Shown in pieces: positions 17,181-26,107 of a stretch of DNA of 64,000 bases. Origin of the DNA: Anoxypelagibacter sp902613655 (lineage in GTDB: Bacteria > Pseudomonadota > Alphaproteobacteria > Pelagibacterales > Pelagibacteraceae); contig CACMHR010000001.1 in the NCBI GenBank assembly GCA_902613655.1, positions 94,742-158,741 on the forward strand, read 5' to 3'. The notes beneath the pieces were generated by a model. That model was not told where the DNA came from. It searched no databases and worked only from the letters and a program-made list of their open reading frames with translations. Position 1 is the first letter of the stretch; each line of letters begins with the position of its first letter. The position numbers were made by a program, and so were the translations under genes.

Positions 17181-17906
17181 ATGCTAAAAATAAACAGTTT
17201 AATTTCCGGTTATGGCACCGTTCAAATTTTAAATGGTGCTGATATGAAGGTTGATAAACAATCTATAGTTGCATTGTTAGGAGGGAACGGAACTGGTAAA
17301 TCTACAATATTAAAAGCGTGTTCCGGAATAATAAGATCATGGCAAGGAAAGATTAATTTTAATGGTGAAGATATTCAAAATTTAGCACCTCACAAAATAG
17401 TGGAAAAAGGTTTAGTGCAAGTTACCCAAGGAAAGGACGTTTTTCCAGCAATGACTGTATTGGAAAATTTAAGATTGGGTGGATTTGTTTTAAAATCAAA
17501 TAAAGAATTAAAAGATAATATTGAAAAAGTATTTAACTATTTTCCAAAGCTAAATGAAAGAAAAAGTCAGCTGGCAGCAACCCTATCTGGTGGAGAACTT
17601 CAGATGCTTTGCATTGGAAGAGGATTAATGTCTAACCCCAAAATGATTATGTTAGATGAACCAAGTGCAGCTTTAGCCCCGCAAATTGTTTTAGATATAT
17701 TTAAAAATATAAATAAAATTAGAAAAGATGGTTTAACAGTTTTAGTGGTTGAACAAAACGTGAGAATGGCACTTTTATTAGCAGATTATGGTTATGTAAT
17801 CAAAGATGGCGTAATAAATGTAGAAGGGGAATCTAAAAAATTAATGTATGATGAATCTGTTAAAGATTCATACCTAGGAGGAGGAGGTACAACTGCAAAT
17901 GTTTAA
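17181..17906 (+). CDS. livF: Branched-chain-type ABC transporter ATP-binding protein LivF
   Basis: The second ABC ATPase of the Liv system, 241 residues. Walker A is GGNGTGKST near 35-43, the signature is TLSGGELQML, Walker B is MIMLDEPSAALAP and the H-loop region is VVEQNVRMALLLADYGYV, typical of LivF. It starts the rightward operon, separated from livJ by 108 bp, and overlaps livH by 8 bp. With livG and livM on the opposite strand the transporter is complete but split between two divergent transcripts. Confidence 0.92.
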   Translation: MLKINSLISGYGTVQILNGADMKVDKQSIVALLGGNGTGKSTILKACSGIIRSWQGKINFNGEDIQNLAPHKIVEKGLVQVTQGKDVFPAMTVLENLRLGGFVLKSNKELKDNIEKVFNYFPKLNERKSQLAATLSGGELQMLCIGRGLMSNPKMIMLDEPSAALAPQIVLDIFKNINKIRKDGLTVLVVEQNVRMALLLADYGYVIKDGVINVEGESKKLMYDESVKDSYLGGGGTTANV

Positions 17907-18936
17907 AGGTTTTAAATTAACTCGAAAAGTAGAAAACTCCTTAATGTTATTATTCACTTTAATTTTCCTTGGGTACATTAGTTTAAGTCCTGACATGAAT
18001 TTAGAGTCTTTAAAAGGCGTTTTAATTATTGGTGTCACTGTTGGAATTATTTATGGCCTAGTAGCGGTTGGAATATCACTAATTTATACAGGTTTAGATG
18101 TAGTAAATTTCTCCCACGGTGAATTTTTTATGTTGGGAGCTTTCACTGGACTAACAGTTTACAATTTCCTTATAGATGGAGAATTAATTTATGCAATCTT
18201 TCCCGAGGCTTATGGTTGGGTGGGTTATGTTATAGGTTTATTTTTTGCATTTGTAGTAATGGGTTTATTTGGTGTTTTAATAGAAAGAGTGTTTTTAAGA
18301 CCTCTCACAAAAAAAGGTGGAGGTTATACAGTTGCCGGTATGGGAATTATTATATGTGGATTTGGTTTATCAGTTGTTTTACTAAACCTCGCATATTTAA
18401 TTTGGAATCCAACTGCACACCCTTTTCATGCTGAATTAGGTTTACCAATCAATATTGGTGGCGTTACTTTACCAATGACTTATTTATGGATGATGGTAAC
18501 TGGTTTTGTCGTTGCAACAGCACTGTATTTCTTTTTAAGTAAAACTAAAATGGGCTTGGGTGTTAGAGCTGTAGCTCACTCAAAAGTAATTTCAAACTTA
18601 GTTGGAATTAATGTACCACTTTATATATCAATTATATTTGGAATAGCATGTGCGTTAGCAGGCTTAGCTGGTACGTTGGTAGGACCAACTTATCAAGTAG
18701 TTGTATATATGGGTTACATAATTCTATTAAAAGCATTTGCCTCAGCAGTTGTTGGTGGATTTGGAAGTTTACCTGGCGCTATTGTTGGAGGTTTCACTGT
18801 AGGTTTATTTGAAACATCATGCGCATTTTTCATTTCCGGAAGCCACAAAGACGCCTATGCATTTCTATTAATGATTGTTGTTTTACTTATAAAACCAACT
18901 GGGTTCTTTGGTGTTCAAGTTAAAATGAAAGCTTAA
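17899..18936 (+). CDS. livH: Branched-chain-type ABC transporter permease LivH
   Basis: A 345-residue inner-membrane permease with about eight or nine hydrophobic helices. GLVAVGISLIYTGLDVVNFS and HGEFFMLGAF are the LivH signature, and KTKMGLGVRAVAHSKVISNL is the ATPase-contact loop. AVVGGFGSLPGAIVGGF follows near the C-terminus. The stop codon is immediately followed by the ATG of the next gene, so the transporter half and the catabolic genes share one transcript. Confidence 0.92.
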   Translation: MFKGFKLTRKVENSLMLLFTLIFLGYISLSPDMNLESLKGVLIIGVTVGIIYGLVAVGISLIYTGLDVVNFSHGEFFMLGAFTGLTVYNFLIDGELIYAIFPEAYGWVGYVIGLFFAFVVMGLFGVLIERVFLRPLTKKGGGYTVAGMGIIICGFGLSVVLLNLAYLIWNPTAHPFHAELGLPINIGGVTLPMTYLWMMVTGFVVATALYFFLSKTKMGLGVRAVAHSKVISNLVGINVPLYISIIFGIACALAGLAGTLVGPTYQVVVYMGYIILLKAFASAVVGGFGSLPGAIVGGFTVGLFETSCAFFISGSHKDAYAFLLMIVVLLIKPTGFFGVQVKMKA

Positions 18937-19881
18937 ATGATTAAAAAAGACACAAAAGTTGCTGTGCTCGGAGCCGGTGCTATGGGTTGCCTATTCGGAG
19001 GTTTGCTGGCCGAGAAAGGTCTCGACGTAGTCCTCATTGATGTTTGGAAAGAACATGTAGATGAGATTAATAAAAAAGGACTTAAAATGATGGGACATGG
19101 CGGTGATCGTATTGTTAAAATTAAAGCAACCACAGAACCAAAAAAACTTGGTAAATACGATGCAATAATAATAATGTGTAAAGCAACCGCATTAGAAAAT
19201 GCACTCTCAAATGCCAAAAATATTATCGGAGATAATACTTTACTCATGTCTTTTCAAAACGGTATTGGTCACGAAGAAATAATGCAAAATATTGCTGGTA
19301 AAGAAAAAGTTTTAGGCGGATCAACAACACAAGCCTCAAGTATACAAGGACCAGGTATAATTCAAAATCATGCGAGCCTACCTTCATGGATTGGTGAATA
19401 CGAGGGTGGATCGAGTGAAAGAGTAAAAAATTTGGCTGAAACATTCACATCTCACGGATTAGAAACGATTGCAGAAGATAATATTAAGAAAAGAAAGTGG
19501 ATGAAACTGTTCGCATTAACAGCCATAGGACCTTTATCTGCAATTTTTGATTTGCACCACACTGATTTGTACATTTCTAATAAAAATCAAGATATGTCTA
19601 GAAATCTTGGAAAAAATATTATTTTAGAAACTCGAGCTGTAGCTAAAGCTGATGGGGTAGATGTTAGTGAGACTGAGTGTTTGGAAATGTTTAATAGAAT
19701 CGTAGATTCAAGACAAACAAATAAATCATCTATGGCTTTTGATGTTATTAAAAATAGAAAAACTGAAATAGATTTTATCAGCGGTGCCGTCTCGAAAATC
19801 GGTAAGAAACATGGAATTAAAACACCATTAAATGATCTAATGTATAACATTATCAAAATCAAAGAGGGAATGTACGTATAA
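18937..19881 (+). CDS. 2-dehydropantoate 2-reductase (ApbA/PanE) family protein
   Basis: A 314-residue NADP-dependent ketoacid reductase. VAVLGAGAMGCLFGGLLAEK (from residue 8) is the Rossmann GxGxxG. MSFQNGIGHEE and WMKLFALTAIGPLSAIFD match the PanE NGxG and catalytic Lys regions, and DFISGAVSKIGKKHGIKTPL is the family tail. It may make pantoate, but its place as first gene of a catabolic run after livH suggests reduction or oxidation of another 2-keto or 2-hydroxy acid. No gap separates it from livH. Confidence 0.8.
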   Translation: MIKKDTKVAVLGAGAMGCLFGGLLAEKGLDVVLIDVWKEHVDEINKKGLKMMGHGGDRIVKIKATTEPKKLGKYDAIIIMCKATALENALSNAKNIIGDNTLLMSFQNGIGHEEIMQNIAGKEKVLGGSTTQASSIQGPGIIQNHASLPSWIGEYEGGSSERVKNLAETFTSHGLETIAEDNIKKRKWMKLFALTAIGPLSAIFDLHHTDLYISNKNQDMSRNLGKNIILETRAVAKADGVDVSETECLEMFNRIVDSRQTNKSSMAFDVIKNRKTEIDFISGAVSKIGKKHGIKTPLNDLMYNIIKIKEGMYV

Positions 19882-19888
19882 GATCTCA

Positions 19889-21808
19889 ATGACAAAAAAA
19901 GTCATATGGAATCCACCAGCTGAACTAATTAAAAACTCTAAACTTACAAAGTTTATAAAGTATTGTTCTGTCAAAAATTACGATGAACTCGAAATCAAGA
20001 GTCAATCGGATCCAGGATGGTTGTGGGAAAATGTAATAAAATTTTCAGATATAAAATTTTTCAAAAATTACAAAAAAATCATAGATGAAGCTGATGGAGC
20101 ACCTTGGACAAAGTGGTGCGTCGGTGGCAAAACAAATATTGTGTTAAATTGTATTGATCGTCATAAAGATAAGGATTTTTTTAAAAACCAATTTATTTAT
20201 TCAGAAAAAGAAAATGGCGAAAGTTCATCAATTACTTATGAGGAATTTGATAAACAAATTTCAAAAGTAGGTAACGTTTTAAAGACAAACGGTTTTAAGA
20301 AAGGCGATGTTATTGCACTATATATGCCACAAATTATTGAAACTTATATTTCTTATTTTGCAATATTAAAAATTGGCTGCGTGGTCTTACCTCTCTTCTC
20401 AGGATACGGAGTTAGTGCAGTAGTTGAAAGATTAAAAATAGCAAAAGCAAAAGGAATTTTTACAGTTAGTCAAACTTTTAGAAAAGGAAAAGAGATTAAA
20501 ATGTTAGATACGATAAAGAAAGAAGTTACTGAAATACAGAACATTAAAAATATATTTTTGGTTGGCAATGACAAAGGAAAGAAAATATTTAATTGGGATA
20601 ATTTTAAAAATGTATCCGATAAATTAAAAACTGAAGAAATGGAATCTGAAGACCCTGCAATCATTCATTTCACTTCAGGGACAACAGGAAAACCAAAAGG
20701 GTGCGTCTACACTCATATAGGTTTAGTAACAAAAATGGCTTTTGATGAAGGAGTGTTAGCTGACTTTAAACAAAAAGATATTCACATGTGTATGGCTGAC
20801 ATGGGATGGATGGTAGGTTCCAAGTCAGCAACTATTGCTTCTTCTCACGGAGCAAAAATGGTTATTGCCGAAGGAGTTCCTGACTTCCCAGATGAAGTTA
20901 GATTTTGGAAATTAATAGAAAAATATAAAGTTTCTTGGGTAGAGTTATCTCCTGCTTTAATTCGATCTCAATTGATTAAAGACAAAAAAAAATTTGAAGA
21001 TTTAGATTTAAGTTCCTTAAGAATAGTTTGTACAGGTGGAGAACCTTGGACAGAGAAACCATGGAAGTGGTTATTTGAATTCATTGGGAAATCAAAAGTT
21101 CCAATCATGAACTCTGCTGGTGGAACAGAAGTTTCAGGATCTATCTTGCATTGCTGTTTGCACAGACCGTTTAAAGTTGGATCTTTTAATGCACCTATTC
21201 CTGGAATGAGTGCAGATATTGTAGATTTAAAAGGAGAGAAAGTATCTACCGACCAGATGGGAGAATTAGTAATGAGAAAATCATCAATAGGTTTAACCAA
21301 AAGTTTATGGAACGATGATGAAAGATACATTCAGAATTATTGGAACGTTATTAAAAAAAACTTATGGGTTCATGGTGATTTAGCCAGTAAAGATAAAGAT
21401 GGTCATTGGTATTTACATGGAAGATCAGATGATACAATTAAAGTTTCTGGAAAAAGAATTGGACCATCGGAGCTAGAAAGTGTAATTATAAAAAGCGGGA
21501 AAGCTAAAGAAGTAGCAGCTGTTGGGATTCCAGATGAAGGAAAAGGATCAAAGATAATTTTATCTATAGTTCCTCTTGAAAGTGAAAAAAACCTCAAAGA
21601 AAACTTATTTATTGATTTAATTATAAAAGATTTAGGAAAATCATTTAAGCCTGATAAAGTAATATTTGTTAAGGATTTACCTAAAACAAGAAATATGAAA
21701 ATAATGAGGAGAGTAATAAAATCGTGTTTAACAAATGAGGACCCTGGTGATATTTCAACTTTATTAAATCCAGAGTCAGTAGAGGAAATAAAACAACATG
21801 CAATTTAA
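19889..21808 (+). CDS. AMP-forming acyl-CoA synthetase (acetyl-CoA synthetase-like)
   Basis: A 639-residue ANL-superfamily ligase. The P-loop-like HFTSGTTGKPKG lies near residue 260. MADMGWMVGS and GGTEVSG follow, and GRSDDTIKVSGKRIGPSELE (about 510) is the hinge region. KTRNMKIMRR (about 597-606) contains the conserved catalytic lysine. The N-terminal EVIWNPP-like opening and DIGW variant place it near acetyl/propionyl/acetoacetyl-CoA synthetases. It would activate a carboxylic acid for the crotonase encoded next. Its 3' end overlaps that gene by 11 bp. Confidence 0.85.
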   Translation: MTKKVIWNPPAELIKNSKLTKFIKYCSVKNYDELEIKSQSDPGWLWENVIKFSDIKFFKNYKKIIDEADGAPWTKWCVGGKTNIVLNCIDRHKDKDFFKNQFIYSEKENGESSSITYEEFDKQISKVGNVLKTNGFKKGDVIALYMPQIIETYISYFAILKIGCVVLPLFSGYGVSAVVERLKIAKAKGIFTVSQTFRKGKEIKMLDTIKKEVTEIQNIKNIFLVGNDKGKKIFNWDNFKNVSDKLKTEEMESEDPAIIHFTSGTTGKPKGCVYTHIGLVTKMAFDEGVLADFKQKDIHMCMADMGWMVGSKSATIASSHGAKMVIAEGVPDFPDEVRFWKLIEKYKVSWVELSPALIRSQLIKDKKKFEDLDLSSLRIVCTGGEPWTEKPWKWLFEFIGKSKVPIMNSAGGTEVSGSILHCCLHRPFKVGSFNAPIPGMSADIVDLKGEKVSTDQMGELVMRKSSIGLTKSLWNDDERYIQNYWNVIKKNLWVHGDLASKDKDGHWYLHGRSDDTIKVSGKRIGPSELESVIIKSGKAKEVAAVGIPDEGKGSKIILSIVPLESEKNLKENLFIDLIIKDLGKSFKPDKVIFVKDLPKTRNMKIMRRVIKSCLTNEDPGDISTLLNPESVEEIKQHAI

Positions 21809-22568
21809 AGATATTATATATGAAGTTAAAAGTGATTATGCTCATGTTACTATAAATAGACCAAAAGTATTAAACGCGTTTACACCCGTTACTCTTCAAG
21901 AATTGAAAATGGCCTTAGATAGTGCTGAAAAAGATAAAAATGTTGGCGTGATTGTATTATCTGGTGCTGGAGATAGAGCTTTTTGTGCAGGTGGAGATAT
22001 GAACTGGGAAAGTTCAAAAGAATTTCAAGACCACGAATATGAATTTCATATCCACTTAACAAAATGTAGTAAACCAATTATTGCAAAAGTAGATGGATAT
22101 GCAATTGGAGGAGGAAACCATATGGCATATTTCTGTGATCTAACAATTGCTAGTGAGAATTCAATTTTTGGACAAAACGGTCCAAGGGTTGGTTCACCCG
22201 CGGGTGGAGCAATCGTTGCTCATTCAGCAAATATTTTAGGACATAAAAGAGCGAGAGAAATGTGGATGACATGCAAAAGATATTCCGCAAAAGAGATGAT
22301 GAACTGGGGACTAGTCAACTCAGTTGTAAAAAAAGAAAATTTAGATGATGAAGTAAAAAAGTATGGTGATGAAATATTAAAAGGAGCACCCACTTGTATA
22401 AAGATTTTAAAGGCTAGTTTTAGAAAACAATTTGAAGAAATTTTAAAAATTACACAAAAAAGTATGGTGGATGAAATTGCTCCAGGATATTTTAAAACTG
22501 GAGAACAATCTGAAGGAGCTAAAGCTTTTTTAGAAAAAAGAAAGCCTAACTTTAAAAAATTTCGTTAA
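21798..22568 (+). CDS. Enoyl-CoA hydratase/isomerase (crotonase) family protein
   Basis: A 256-residue crotonase. VLSGAGDRAFCAGGDMNWES supplies the first oxyanion-hole strand, and YAIGGGNHMAYFCDLTIA the second. GQNGPRVGSPAGGAIVAH holds the region of catalytic acids in hydratases. The GSPAGG pattern also resembles MenB (dihydroxynaphthoyl-CoA synthase), so ring- or C-C-bond chemistry is possible. Its start overlaps the synthetase stop, and its stop shares one base with the next ATG. Confidence 0.83.
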   Translation: MQFKDIIYEVKSDYAHVTINRPKVLNAFTPVTLQELKMALDSAEKDKNVGVIVLSGAGDRAFCAGGDMNWESSKEFQDHEYEFHIHLTKCSKPIIAKVDGYAIGGGNHMAYFCDLTIASENSIFGQNGPRVGSPAGGAIVAHSANILGHKRAREMWMTCKRYSAKEMMNWGLVNSVVKKENLDDEVKKYGDEILKGAPTCIKILKASFRKQFEEILKITQKSMVDEIAPGYFKTGEQSEGAKAFLEKRKPNFKKFR

Positions 22569-23656
22569 TGAAAATTAAATCAATCAAAGCAATCACTTTG
22601 AGTATGCCATTCAGTCATGGCGGAAAGAAAGTAATTTTTCATGGAAAAGAATGGAAAAGTTTAGAATTCAATTTAATAAGACTGGAAACTGATAACGGAA
22701 TAGTAGGTTGGGGAGAAGCTTTTGGTTATACAAGTTGGAAAGCTGTTAAAATCGCTATTGACGATATGGTTGCTCCATTACTCGTCGGAAAAGATATCAT
22801 CAATATACCGGAGCTTCTTTTAACACTTCAAAAATCTTTACATTTATTTGGCAGATATGGGATTACAATGTTTGCGATATCTGGAGTTGAAATAGCTTTG
22901 TGGGATGCTTTAGGAAAAGAAAAAGATAAACCAGTTCACGAACTATTAGGAAAAAAAAATAAAGATTTATTTAAAGCCTATTCTAGTCTTTTTAGATATG
23001 GAGATCCAAAAATTGTAGAACAAAAATGTAGACAATCATTAGACGATGGTTATCAAGCTATAAAACTACATGAAATAGAAAATAATTGTATTGAAGCCGG
23101 CAGAAAAGGCATAGGTAATCTTCCTTTAATGCTAGATACTAACTGTCCATGGACTTATGAGGAAACTCTAGCCAAAAAAGATTTTTTAAAAAATATAAAG
23201 CTTACTTGGTTAGAAGAACCTATATATCCACCAGAGGATTATGAAACTCTTGCAAAATTAAATGAAGAACTTGGAATACCAATAGCCTGTGGAGAGAATG
23301 CATGTACAGAATTTGAGTTTAAGTCAATGATCAAGCAAAAAGCTGCTACATATATTCAGCCGTCAGTAATTAAAGTTGGTGGTATTTATGAAATGTATAA
23401 AATTATACAACATGCTGAAAAAAATAATATTTCTGTAATGCCTCATTCCGCTTACTTTGGACCAGGATTTCTTGCCACTCTTCAACTAGCATCCTTAATG
23501 AAAAAAGAAACATATATAGAGAGATTTTATCTTGATATTGATCAAGAGTTTTATCCAAATTTTAAAAAAGCTATAAATGGAAAATACAAATTGCCCTCAG
23601 GTCCTGGCTTGGGTATGGACTTAGACTATAAAAGGTTAAGTAAATATGAAATATAG
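22568..23656 (+). CDS. Enolase-superfamily (mandelate racemase/muconate lactonizing-like) protein
   Basis: A 362-residue enolase-superfamily barrel. The three metal ligands are present in LMLDTN, LEEP and CGEN (about residues 187-242). The usual KxK base pair reads IKLH, with Lys then His. The usual Asp of the His-Asp dyad (QPDVxxxGG) is Ser in IQPSVIKVGG, while the His in MPHSAYFGPG is kept. It is therefore an acid-sugar or hydroxyacid dehydratase/racemase relative with altered catalytic residues. It is translationally coupled to genes on both sides. Confidence 0.8.
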   Translation: MKIKSIKAITLSMPFSHGGKKVIFHGKEWKSLEFNLIRLETDNGIVGWGEAFGYTSWKAVKIAIDDMVAPLLVGKDIINIPELLLTLQKSLHLFGRYGITMFAISGVEIALWDALGKEKDKPVHELLGKKNKDLFKAYSSLFRYGDPKIVEQKCRQSLDDGYQAIKLHEIENNCIEAGRKGIGNLPLMLDTNCPWTYEETLAKKDFLKNIKLTWLEEPIYPPEDYETLAKLNEELGIPIACGENACTEFEFKSMIKQKAATYIQPSVIKVGGIYEMYKIIQHAEKNNISVMPHSAYFGPGFLATLQLASLMKKETYIERFYLDIDQEFYPNFKKAINGKYKLPSGPGLGMDLDYKRLSKYEI

Positions 23657-24287
23657 ATCAGTTTTATTTGTTCCTGGTCACGAAGAAAAAAAAATAAAAA
23701 AAGCCTATACTTTAGATGCTGATCTAGTTGTAATTGACCTGGAGTCAACCGTTCCTGATGATGAAAAACAAAATGCAAGGCAAATTATTAAAAATTGTAA
23801 AGTAAATAAAAATAAAACTTATATCCGGATCAACAATATTGGAGATTTAGACTTTGTAGTTAAAGAGGAATTTATTGGCATTTTTCTTCCTTTTACCGAA
23901 AGTAGAAAACAACTTTTAAATATCGATAAAATTTTAAAACCAAATGAAAAACTTAAAACAGATATAATTCCAATTATAGAAAGTGAAAAGGGGATTGAAA
24001 ACCTTAAGGAAATTTGTGATTTTAAAGAAAGGATAAAAGTTATTTCTTTTGGATCCCATGATTTAGCTAAGTCTATTAATCTCAAAGTATCCGATGATGA
24101 AAATGAAATTCTCAATTATAGAAAACTTATAGTCTCGCATTCAAAAGACCCTATTGATACTTCATATCTTAACTTCAAAGATTTAATAGGTTTTGAGAAG
24201 TCATGTAATTTAGCCAAGAGCATTGGGTTTGCTGGAAAAGCTTGTATCCATCCTGGACAAGTTGATATATCAAATAAAATATTTTAA
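23646..24287 (+). CDS. CitE-like HpcH/HpaI-family lyase
   Basis: A 213-residue protein, shorter than the 280-300 residues of full CitE. RSVLFVPGHEEKKIKKAYTL and VVIDLESTVPDDEK are the CitE N-terminal words, with the metal-binding acid in DLES. Conserved Arg in TYIRINN and GFAGKACIHPGQV near the C-terminus complete the CitE signature. Such enzymes cleave or form C-C bonds of 2-keto/malyl-type CoA esters. The missing C-terminal part that swaps between subunits in CitE suggests a CitE-like rather than a citrate lyase role. It overlaps the upstream gene by 11 bp and touches the next. Confidence 0.78.
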   Translation: MKYRSVLFVPGHEEKKIKKAYTLDADLVVIDLESTVPDDEKQNARQIIKNCKVNKNKTYIRINNIGDLDFVVKEEFIGIFLPFTESRKQLLNIDKILKPNEKLKTDIIPIIESEKGIENLKEICDFKERIKVISFGSHDLAKSINLKVSDDENEILNYRKLIVSHSKDPIDTSYLNFKDLIGFEKSCNLAKSIGFAGKACIHPGQVDISNKIF

Positions 24288-25327
24288 TGAAAAATAAAAC
24301 CAAAATAGCCGTGGTTGGTATTGGATTAATGGGCAGCCAACACTTAATAGCTATTAAAAATTCTAAAAAAGCAGTTTTGCATTCAATAGTTGATATAAAC
24401 GAAAGGTCAAGAGCGCACGCCAAAAAATTTAACGTTCCATTTTACAAAAACTCATCAGCATTAATTAAAAATAATAAACCTGACGCTGTGATTGTTGCAA
24501 CACCTAATCAATTTCATGAAAAGCATACCATTAGCTTTTTAAATGCTAAAATTCCTGTTTTATTAGAAAAACCAATCTCTAGTAACATCCAAAAAGCCAA
24601 AAAAATTATTTCATCTTCAAGAAAAAATAAGACTCATTTACTAATTGGATATCACAGGCGGCATAATTCAATTTCAACAAAAGTTAAAAATAAAATAAAT
24701 AATGGTAAATTAGGAAAAATCGTATCAGTTAATGTGATGTGCTGGTTATACAAAAATAAAGAATGGTTTAAAGAGAAATGGAGAGTAAAAAAGGGCGGGG
24801 GTCCATTGGGTATAAATCTTGTTCATGATATCGATTTAATTTGTTATTTGTTAGGACCAGTTGATTATGTGCAAGCATCATCTTCAAATAAAATCAGAAA
24901 ATATGATGTCGAAGATACTGCAGTTGTAAATTTTATTTTTAAATCAGGAGCGTTAGGTACTCTGAGTGTTTCTGACACAATTGTTTCACCCTGGAGTTAT
25001 GAATTAACAGCTGGCGAAAACCCTGCTTACCCAATTACAAATCAGTCTGCTTATTACATAGGTGGTACAAAGAGTTCAATACAATTTCCAAATTATAAAG
25101 AGTGGTACAATAAAAAAGAGAGAAGTTGGTGGAAGCCAATATTATATAAATATGAAAGTACTAGAGAAAGCAGGTATACACTTACAAATCAGATTAATCA
25201 TTTATGTGATGTTGTTAATAAAAAAGGAAAACCTAAAATTACCGGAGAAGATGGTTTGTTATCACTTAAAATATTCGCAGCAATTATTAAAAGCGCAAAA
25301 ACAGGAAAAAAAGTAAAAATTAAATAA
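24287..25327 (+). CDS. Gfo/Idh/MocA-family NAD(P)-dependent oxidoreductase
   Basis: A 346-residue Rossmann dehydrogenase. IAVVGIGLMGSQHLIAI (about 7-23) binds the dinucleotide, VATPNQFHEKHT continues the fold, and LLEKPISSN contains the conserved EKP lysine. GGGPLGINLVHDIDLICYLL contributes the HD(x)D-type catalytic His/Asp. Substrates are usually sugars, inositols or related hydroxy compounds. It closes the rightward operon and overlaps the opposing hydratase gene by 8 bp. Confidence 0.85.
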   Translation: MKNKTKIAVVGIGLMGSQHLIAIKNSKKAVLHSIVDINERSRAHAKKFNVPFYKNSSALIKNNKPDAVIVATPNQFHEKHTISFLNAKIPVLLEKPISSNIQKAKKIISSSRKNKTHLLIGYHRRHNSISTKVKNKINNGKLGKIVSVNVMCWLYKNKEWFKEKWRVKKGGGPLGINLVHDIDLICYLLGPVDYVQASSSNKIRKYDVEDTAVVNFIFKSGALGTLSVSDTIVSPWSYELTAGENPAYPITNQSAYYIGGTKSSIQFPNYKEWYNKKERSWWKPILYKYESTRESRYTLTNQINHLCDVVNKKGKPKITGEDGLLSLKIFAAIIKSAKTGKKVKIK

Positions 25328-26090
25328 AATCTAAATTTATTTTACCTAATGATCTAAAGTCGACTTTAAGTTTGTCGCCTTTATTGACTTTAAAAGGCTG
25401 TATAACTGAACCAGTCATAAACCAATCACCCTTTTTAAAAGTTACAGGATTATCTTTAAATTCGTCAATTATACATTTTATTGCTATTTTTGGACCAGCT
25501 CGCTTTTCTCCTTTAAAAAAAGGTTCTGTTACTTTTCCATTTAAATTTATTTCAACTTGAATTGTGTCTAAGTCAACTTTATCAAGATTTTGTATTTTAT
25601 CTCCAACAACTATTGCTCCAGCTCCACCATTATCTGCAATATTTAAATTCATCATTCCAACTGGATCTAAACCTTTTTTAGAATCTGAATGAACTCTTGT
25701 AGATACAAGTTCTAAAGCTATATAAGCCTCGTAGTTTCCTGTTTTATTTTCAGCACCGGGTACCATTTTTGTATCCTCTAAAAATTTTAAACAAAATTCA
25801 CATTCAAGAATACAATCTGGAACTTTGCTATACTCTACTTTCTGTGGGTTCATTAAAACTGTTTCATCTATAATTTTTCCAATCATAGGACCTTCGACTT
25901 TTGCACCGTCTTGTAAATTCTTCGATACCAATCCAATTTTCCAGCCAACTGTTTTTTTCTTTAAGACCGTGTGGAATTGTTTTTGAATTGCGTGAGAATC
26001 TTCTCTATTTTTTGGAAGTTCATCTGATTTAAGTTGAATTAAATCTCTTTTTATCCATGCATCTGCTAATTTTTCTGCTAATGTATTCAT
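25320..26090 (-). CDS. 2-keto-4-pentenoate hydratase (MhpD/FAH family)
   Basis: A 256-residue fumarylacetoacetate-hydrolase-fold protein. VGWKIGLVSKNLQ, IGKIIDETVLM, ILECEFCLKFLED (metal-binding E-x-E) and LELVSTRVHSD match MhpD-type hydratases, as does FKKGDWFMTGSVIQPFKVNK. It would hydrate a 2-keto enoic acid or act as an oxaloacetate-like decarboxylase relative. It faces the operon end-on and starts 17 bp from the divergent DUF1907 gene. Confidence 0.8.
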   Translation of the reverse strand: MNTLAEKLADAWIKRDLIQLKSDELPKNREDSHAIQKQFHTVLKKKTVGWKIGLVSKNLQDGAKVEGPMIGKIIDETVLMNPQKVEYSKVPDCILECEFCLKFLEDTKMVPGAENKTGNYEAYIALELVSTRVHSDSKKGLDPVGMMNLNIADNGGAGAIVVGDKIQNLDKVDLDTIQVEINLNGKVTEPFFKGEKRAGPKIAIKCIIDEFKDNPVTFKKGDWFMTGSVIQPFKVNKGDKLKVDFRSLGKINLDFI

Positions 26091-26107
26091 GTCCTATAAA
26101 TAATCAC

